From Halomonas organivorans (lineage in GTDB: Bacteria > Pseudomonadota > Gammaproteobacteria > Pseudomonadales > Halomonadaceae), in contig NZ_JACHXM010000016.1 of assembly GCF_014192055.1 (NCBI RefSeq), positions 1-64,000 of the forward strand: a stretch of 64,000 bases of DNA, given 5' to 3'. The notes beneath the pieces were generated by a model. It did not search any database, was not told the DNA's origin, and was given only the letters and a program-made list of their open reading frames with translations. Shown piece by piece: positions 56,264 to 64,000 of this stretch. Position 1 is the first letter of the stretch, and each line of letters begins with the position of its first letter. A program made the position numbers and the translations under genes.

Positions 56264-57367
56264 TTAACCCCGCCGCCGCTCGAAATCGCCCATGAAGTCG
56301 ATCAGCGCATCCACGCCTGCCTCGGGCACCGCATTGTAGAGGCTGGCACGCATGCCGCCGACGCTGCGATGGCCCTTGAGGTTCAAGAGGCCCGCCTGCT
56401 CGGCCTCCGCCAGGAACGGCTTGTCGAGGCGGTCGTCGGCCAGCACGAAGGGCACGTTCATCCGTGAACGGTTGCGCGGCGTGATCGGGTTCGAATACAG
56501 GCCGCTGCCGTCGATGGCGGCATAGAGCTTCTCGGACTTGCGCGTGTTGAGAGCATCCATGGCCACCAGGCCTCCGATGTCATCCTTGAGCCACTGGAAC
56601 ACCAGCCCGGCCAGGTACCAGCCGTAGGTGGCCGGCGTGTTGACCATCGAGCCAGCTTCGGCCAGGGCCTTGTAGCCCATCAGGCTCGGCATCTCGGCAC
56701 AGGCACGGTCGAGCAGGTCGTCGCGCACGATCACCAGCGTCAGGCCAGCCGGGCCGATGTTCTTCTGGGCACCGGCATAGATGACGCCAAACCGTGAGAC
56801 ATCGATCGGGCCGGACAGAATGCTCGACGACATGTCGCACACCAATGGAACCTCGGCGCCATCCGCGCGCACGGCCTCGGGAATGTAGTCGAACTCGAGC
56901 CCGCCGATGGTCTCGTTGGCGGTGTAGTGCAGGTAGGCGGCGTCATCGGCCAGGGCGATATCGGCCTGGCGCGGTGCGGCGCTATGGCCGCTCGCCTCGC
57001 TGGACGCCACCACCGGAGCGGCACCGAACAGATGGCGCGCCTCGGCAATGGCCTTCTTGCCCCAGATGCCGGTATGCAGGAAGTTGGCACTGCCGCCTTT
57101 CCCGAGCAGGTTGTAGGGCACGGCGGCGAACTGCATCGTCGCACCACCCTGGGTGAACAGCACCCGATAGTTGTCGGGAATCGCCAGCAGCTCACGCAGG
57201 TCGCGCTCGGCCTGCTCGGCAATGGCCACGAACTCGGGGGAGCGGTGGCTCATTTCCATTACCGAGAGACCGCGCCCCTGGTAATCCAGCAGCTCGTCGC
57301 GGGCGCGCTCCAGGACCGGCTGCGGCAAGGCGGCCGGACCGGCGCAGAAGTTGAAATGGCGTGTCAT
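56264..57367 (-). CDS. serC: Phosphoserine aminotransferase
   Basis: 367-residue PLP enzyme of serine and vitamin B6 synthesis. FNFCAGPAALPQPVLERA opens the protein and the PLP lysine lies in YAGAQKNIGPAGLTLV. TPPTYGWYLAG-like (TPATYGWYLAGLVFQW) and the C-terminal GGMRASLYNA are typical. It lies 23 bp downstream of gyrA and 127 bp upstream of pheA, the classic mixed-function operon order. Confidence 0.96.
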   Translation of the reverse strand: MTRHFNFCAGPAALPQPVLERARDELLDYQGRGLSVMEMSHRSPEFVAIAEQAERDLRELLAIPDNYRVLFTQGGATMQFAAVPYNLLGKGGSANFLHTGIWGKKAIAEARHLFGAAPVVASSEASGHSAAPRQADIALADDAAYLHYTANETIGGLEFDYIPEAVRADGAEVPLVCDMSSSILSGPIDVSRFGVIYAGAQKNIGPAGLTLVIVRDDLLDRACAEMPSLMGYKALAEAGSMVNTPATYGWYLAGLVFQWLKDDIGGLVAMDALNTRKSEKLYAAIDGSGLYSNPITPRNRSRMNVPFVLADDRLDKPFLAEAEQAGLLNLKGHRSVGGMRASLYNAVPEAGVDALIDFMGDFERRRG

Positions 57368-57390
57368 CAGCGTCGTCGTTCCGTTATGTA

Positions 57391-60102
<2,712 letters not shown>

Positions 60103-60291
60103 GGGTCGTCGAATCCTTTGCACTGCAAGAGGTTGGCGCGCCGCCTGGCCGTGAGGGGACGCGCCATATCAGCCCAGCATCATACCACTGTGGGCGCCGC
60201 AAAGCAGCGATAAGGAACCACCGATGGCACCGCCAGCGCGGCGCAAGGCAAGCCACCACTCCCCCCCGTCAAGCACCCGCGACGATTCGGG

Positions 60292-60726
60292 CTAGGCGTC
60301 GGACGCCTCCTGGACGACCAGCGGCGCCATGGCATCGCGCAGCGCACCGTCGATGGTGACCGCCTTGTTGGCGGCCACGTCCAGCAGCACGAAGGTGAGA
60401 TCGGCACTGGCCACCGTCTTGCCATCGCGGGCCCGGCGGATGTCCTGATGCATGCGCGCGCTACGACTGCCGAGCTCGGCCAGCCCGGTGACCACCTCCA
60501 GGTCCTCGCCGGCCACCGCCGCCCGTCGATAGTCGATGTTCAGGTTGACGGCGACGAAGGCCACCTCGCCGCCCTGGATGATCTCGGCCAGTGCAGGGCG
60601 CTCGTCGAAATACGCCCAGCGCCCCTCCTCGAGGAACTCCAGGTAGCGGGCATTGTTGACGTGGCCGTAGCCATCGAGGTGGTAGCCACGCACGCGCAGC
60701 GAGACGCTGGAAAGCCGGGCATCCAT
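60292..60726 (-). CDS. Hotdog-fold acyl-CoA thioesterase (4HBT family)
   Basis: 144-residue protein with the YbgC/FadM-type opening RVRGYHLDGYGHVNNARYLEFLEEGRW. The Asp-x-Tyr-Gly-His-Val-Asn catalytic loop is visible. It hydrolyses acyl-CoA esters in the cytoplasm; the acyl chain is not defined by sequence. Alone between gyrA and rdgC. Confidence 0.88.
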   Translation of the reverse strand: MDARLSSVSLRVRGYHLDGYGHVNNARYLEFLEEGRWAYFDERPALAEIIQGGEVAFVAVNLNIDYRRAAVAGEDLEVVTGLAELGSRSARMHQDIRRARDGKTVASADLTFVLLDVAANKAVTIDGALRDAMAPLVVQEASDA

Positions 60727-60888
60727 GATGGGAACTCCTGATCGAGCGTGAAATGAACCCTCGATTCTAGCCAGACGCGCCGCCCGGATTCAAACAGCAG
60801 TTTGAATCCGGGCGTTCCCGGGATGCTGGCACCCCCGTGCCCCATTCGCCATAATGTGCGTCCTTTTCGCCCAGGGAACGCTTCATAC

Positions 60889-61821
60889 ATGTGGTTCAAG
60901 CACTTGCACCTCTATCGCCTGCACGACGCCCCCACGCTGGACACTACCCTCCTCGAGGAGGCACTGGGCCAACAGGCGTTTCGTCCACTGGGCGGCAGTG
61001 AAGCGCGCCGGCTGGGCTGGTGCCCGCCCGCCGGCCGGGCCGGCACCCAGCTGCTGCACGAACTGCAAGGGCAACGCCTGATCACCGCCCTGCGCCAGGA
61101 GCGCCTGCTACCGGCTGCCGTGGTCAAGGAGGAGCTGGAGGAGCGCGTCGACGCCATCGAGACCCAGGAAGGCCGCAAGCTGCGCCGCCAGGAGAAGCTA
61201 ACGCTCAAGGAGCAGGTCTACGAAGAGCTGCTGCCCCGAGCCTTCGTGCGCAGCCAGAAAGTGGATCTGTGGTGGGACAGCCGTCGCTCGCTGATCGCCG
61301 TCAACGCCAGCAGCCGCAAGCGCGCCGAAGAGATCCTCGACCTGCTTCGCGAGACGCTGGGCAGCCTAAAGGTCACGCCGCTGGCCAGCCAGACCCTGCC
61401 CATGCGCGCCATGACCACCTGGCTTGGCGACCCCGGCACCCGGCCCGTGGACCTGGTGCTGGGCGACCAGGTCGAACTCAAGGCCAAGGGCGATGACGGC
61501 GTGCTGCGCGCACGCCAGGTCGATCTCGACAGCGACGAGATTCAACAGCTCCTCGAAGGCGACCGGCAGGCCAGCAAATTGGCGCTGGGCCTGGAGGGAC
61601 GGCTGTCGTTCGTGCTCCACGACGACCTGGCGGTAAAGTCGATCCGGTTCGACGACGCCCTGGTCGACGAAGCCTCCCAGGCCGACGATGGCGATGATGC
61701 CCTGGTGCGCCTGGAGACCGATTTCCTGCTGATGACCCAGGCACTAGCCGACGGCATCGAGCGCCTGCTGGCCTGGCTGGGCGGCGAAGCCCAGGCCGGC
61801 CAGGCCACCCCCACCGCTTGA
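60889..61821 (+). CDS. rdgC: Recombination-associated protein RdgC
   Basis: 310-residue ring-forming DNA-binding protein. It opens MWFKHLHLYRLHD and contains RRQEKLTLKEQVYEELLPRAF and VDLWWDSRRSLIAVNASSRKRAEE, characteristic of RdgC. The protein binds double-stranded DNA and restrains RecA. The ATG at 60889 is supported by family start; the open frame begins 29 codons earlier. Confidence 0.95.
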   Translation: MWFKHLHLYRLHDAPTLDTTLLEEALGQQAFRPLGGSEARRLGWCPPAGRAGTQLLHELQGQRLITALRQERLLPAAVVKEELEERVDAIETQEGRKLRRQEKLTLKEQVYEELLPRAFVRSQKVDLWWDSRRSLIAVNASSRKRAEEILDLLRETLGSLKVTPLASQTLPMRAMTTWLGDPGTRPVDLVLGDQVELKAKGDDGVLRARQVDLDSDEIQQLLEGDRQASKLALGLEGRLSFVLHDDLAVKSIRFDDALVDEASQADDGDDALVRLETDFLLMTQALADGIERLLAWLGGEAQAGQATPTA

Positions 61822-61838
61822 CCAATACGGCCGCGCTC

Positions 61839-63011
61839 ATGACAACCATGCATACTGAAGACGCCTCAGATCCGTGGGCCGAGATTCGCCCCTATCACGA
61901 CCACGAAGTGGCCGAGGTGCTGGCCCGACTGGCCAAGGATCCGGAACTGCTGGATGCCCTGACCCGCTTTCGGCTGCCCCGGCTGGCCAAATGGATGCCC
62001 CGCCTGTCGCGGGCCATTGCCAGCGCCGCGGTGCGCCGCGAAGTGCGCGACGTCACCACCATCCGCGACTTCCAGGCTCGCATCGCCGGTTACATGCAGC
62101 GGATGCTGCGCAGCTCGACCAGCGATTTTCGCGTCGATGGCCTCGAACAGCTCGCCCCCGATACCGCCTACCTGTTCATCGGCAACCATCGCGACATCTC
62201 GCTGGACCCGGCCTTCGTCAACTATGCGCTCTACCTGGCCAAGCGCGACACCGTGCGCATCGCCATCGGCGACAACCTGCTGCAGAAACCCTATGTCACC
62301 GATCTGATGCGGCTCAACAAGAGCTTTATCGTGCCACGCAGCGCCCGCGGCAAGCGGGCCATGCTGGCCGCCTATCAGAAGTTATCCGCCTATATTCGCC
62401 ATTCGATCACCGTCGACAATCACTCGATCTGGATGGCTCAGCGCGAGGGGCGCGCCAAGGACGGCATCGATCGCACCGACCCGGCGATTCTCAAGATGCT
62501 GACCATGTCGCGCCGCGCCGAGGACCGCAGCACCGGCATCGGCGAGGCGATCGCCGAGCTGCGCGTCGTGCCGGTATCGATCAGCTACGAGTACGATCCC
62601 TGCGACATCCAGAAGGCTCGGGAGCTGCGCGCGGTGCACACCAGCGGCGCCTACGACAAGAGCGAGTTCGAGGACATCCGCTCGATCGTTGCCGGCATTA
62701 CCGGCCAGAAGGGCCGCGTGCACCTGCGCTTCGGTACGCCGCTCACGTCGGACTTCGACACTCCCGACGCGGTGGCGGCGGAGATCGACCGCCAGGTACT
62801 TGGTGGCTATCACCTCTTCCCCAGCCACTACCTGGCGCTCGAGGCCCTGGGTGATGCGCCGGAGCTGCTCGACCTGAGCGAGGTCACCGATGCCGATCGC
62901 GCCCGCTTCCAGGCACGACTCGCCGAGGTGCCGGCGGAATTGCGTGACTGGTGGCTGGCCCAGTACGCCAATCCGGTTCGGAATGTCAAAGGGGCCAAAA
63001 GTGAGGCGTGA
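61839..63011 (+). CDS. PlsC-like acyltransferase family protein
   Basis: About 390 residues. The acyltransferase motif I is present as YLFIGNHRDISLDPAFV (NH-x4-D variant), with NKSFIVPRSARGKRAM and a motif III-like WMAQREGRAKDGI in which the usual FPEGTRS is changed to QREGRAK. It may acylate glycerol-phosphate or another lipid at the inner membrane; membrane attachment would be peripheral because no strong helix is seen. An ATG at 61839 is used; a TTG at 61818 overlapping the rdgC stop is possible. Confidence 0.8.
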   Translation: MTTMHTEDASDPWAEIRPYHDHEVAEVLARLAKDPELLDALTRFRLPRLAKWMPRLSRAIASAAVRREVRDVTTIRDFQARIAGYMQRMLRSSTSDFRVDGLEQLAPDTAYLFIGNHRDISLDPAFVNYALYLAKRDTVRIAIGDNLLQKPYVTDLMRLNKSFIVPRSARGKRAMLAAYQKLSAYIRHSITVDNHSIWMAQREGRAKDGIDRTDPAILKMLTMSRRAEDRSTGIGEAIAELRVVPVSISYEYDPCDIQKARELRAVHTSGAYDKSEFEDIRSIVAGITGQKGRVHLRFGTPLTSDFDTPDAVAAEIDRQVLGGYHLFPSHYLALEALGDAPELLDLSEVTDADRARFQARLAEVPAELRDWWLAQYANPVRNVKGAKSEA

Positions 63012-63113
63012 CGCAGCATGAAGCGCCAGGTCGTCGATGCAAGACGGCTGCCGAGGTGACGCCACGGGCAGGCGAATAGGCGCGATCCCACGGACACGGC
63101 GGGAGGAACGAGG

Positions 63114-64000
63114 ATGACGGAGCGAGCCGCTCAGACGCGTGAGGCACACAAGGCCACCTTGATCGGCGCCGGAGTGGATTTCCTGGTCGGCATGGCCAAG
63201 CTGGTCACCGGCAGCCTGGTCGGCTCCGCGGCCCTGATCGCCGACGGCATCCACTCCTTTTCGGACATCGTGACCGACGTCTTCGTGGTGGCGGCCACGC
63301 ATTTCGGTCGCCAGGCCCCCGATCGGGATCACCCCTACGGCCATGGCCGCATCGAGACCCTGGCGACGCTCTGGCTCGGCGGCGTGCTGATCTTCGTGGC
63401 CGGCGCCATCGCCTGGGCGAGCCTCGGCCGCCTGTACGCCGGCGACCCGGTTCCCGCCCCCGGCGGCTGGGCCATTGCCATCGCCGCGATTGCCCTGCTG
63501 GCCAAGGAAGGCATCTATCACTACACGATGCGTGTCGCGCGGCGCATCGAGTCTCGCCTGCTGGAGGCAAACGCCTGGCACTCCCGCTCGGATGCCCTCT
63601 CCACCCTGGTGGTATTGATCGGCCTGCTGGCGGCCCAGTTCGGCTTCGGCTGGATGGATGCCGTGGCCGCCGTCGTGGTGGGGATCATGGTCGGCCAGGT
63701 CGGCGGGCGGCTGCTCTGGGAGTCCAGCCAGGAGCTGATCGACACCGCCTTGCCGGCGGAGGATCAGGCGCTGCTGAAGGAGACCGCCGAGACCGTGCCC
63801 GGGGTGCGCGGCGTCCATGAACTTCGCACCCGCCGGGTCGCCGGCGATGCGCTCCTCGACCTGCACATCGTGGTGCCGCCACGGGTCACCGTCTCGGAGG
63901 CGCATGAGATCGGCAATGCAGTCAGCCGCCGGCTGCGCGAGGCCATGCCCAGCCTGGCCGATGTGACCTTCCATATCGATCCCGAGGACGACGAAGGCCA
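63114..64000 (+). CDS. Cation diffusion facilitator (CDF) efflux protein, partial
   Basis: Metal/proton antiporter of the CDF family, cut by the window end after 295 codons. GGGAGG precedes the ATG at 63114. The first metal-binding pair appears in ADGIHSFSDIVTD and the second in ANAWHSRSDALST. Six hydrophobic segments and the start of the cytoplasmic C-terminal domain (TVPGVRGVHELRTRRVAG) follow. FieF/MamM-like transporters move Fe2+, Zn2+ or Mn2+ outwards; the metal is not decided by sequence. Confidence 0.92.
   Translation, partial: MTERAAQTREAHKATLIGAGVDFLVGMAKLVTGSLVGSAALIADGIHSFSDIVTDVFVVAATHFGRQAPDRDHPYGHGRIETLATLWLGGVLIFVAGAIAWASLGRLYAGDPVPAPGGWAIAIAAIALLAKEGIYHYTMRVARRIESRLLEANAWHSRSDALSTLVVLIGLLAAQFGFGWMDAVAAVVVGIMVGQVGGRLLWESSQELIDTALPAEDQALLKETAETVPGVRGVHELRTRRVAGDALLDLHIVVPPRVTVSEAHEIGNAVSRRLREAMPSLADVTFHIDPEDDEG

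Overview
The window looks like chromosomal DNA of a moderately halophilic gammaproteobacterium, most likely a member of the Halomonadaceae. This is an inference from three things: high GC coding with acidic proteins, Pseudomonas-like gene neighbourhoods (psrA next to lexA, pilB-pilC, pilD-coaE-yacG, nagZ with hpt, serC-pheA-tyrA/aroA-cmk-rpsA) and the mvaT-type nucleoid protein. No rRNA, tRNA or CRISPR array was seen.

Layout. 1-8.1 kb (minus strand) is a surface-polysaccharide block: phosphoglucomutase, then an AT-richer island with an ABC exporter (a TPR-permease fusion and its ATPase), two family 2 glycosyltransferases, and the start of UDP-glucose dehydrogenase. A perfect ops (JUMPstart/RfaH) element lies about 350 bp upstream of the exporter genes. 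8.1-16.7 kb is accessory: a HEPN/MNT toxin-antitoxin pair, a polar amino-acid ABC transporter with a decayed enolase-superfamily gene beside it, a DctPQM TRAP transporter and a low-molecular-weight phosphatase. 16.8-22.7 kb holds type IV pilus genes (pilin, pilB, pilC), with a group IIC intron inserted directly behind the pilin terminator. 22.7-29.8 kb carries psrA, the lexA-dinB SOS operon, a CbiM-like permease, purU, an RNase J-type nuclease and an H-NS-like protein.

30-34.7 kb is a tight molybdenum-cofactor operon, mobA-mobB-moeA-moaCD-moaE-moaA, in which moaC and moaD are fused. 34.9-41.5 kb has an XRE-cupin regulator and a valine-degradation cluster (acyl-CoA dehydrogenase, 3-hydroxyisobutyryl-CoA hydrolase, 3-hydroxyisobutyrate dehydrogenase) facing a MerR regulator across a perfect LiuR-type palindrome, followed by an acyl-CoA synthetase. 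41.6-43.1 kb is a small metal-related locus ending in a copA copper-ATPase remnant. 43.2-48.2 kb has hpt, nagZ, pilD, coaE, yacG and a gene resembling the replication terminator protein Tus. 48.6-64 kb has an AraC regulator, mvaT, the rpsA/cmk/aroA-tyrA/pheA/serC/gyrA block, a thioesterase, rdgC, an acyltransferase and a cation efflux gene cut by the window end.

The most unusual structures are: a 30-bp in-frame minisatellite that pushes a repeated decapeptide into the Rossmann fold of the TyrA-AroA fusion; a recurrent family of period-7 tandem repeats with different motifs in gaps between genes; the intron placed behind the pilin terminator; the MoaC-MoaD fusion; and the chromosomal Tus-like gene.
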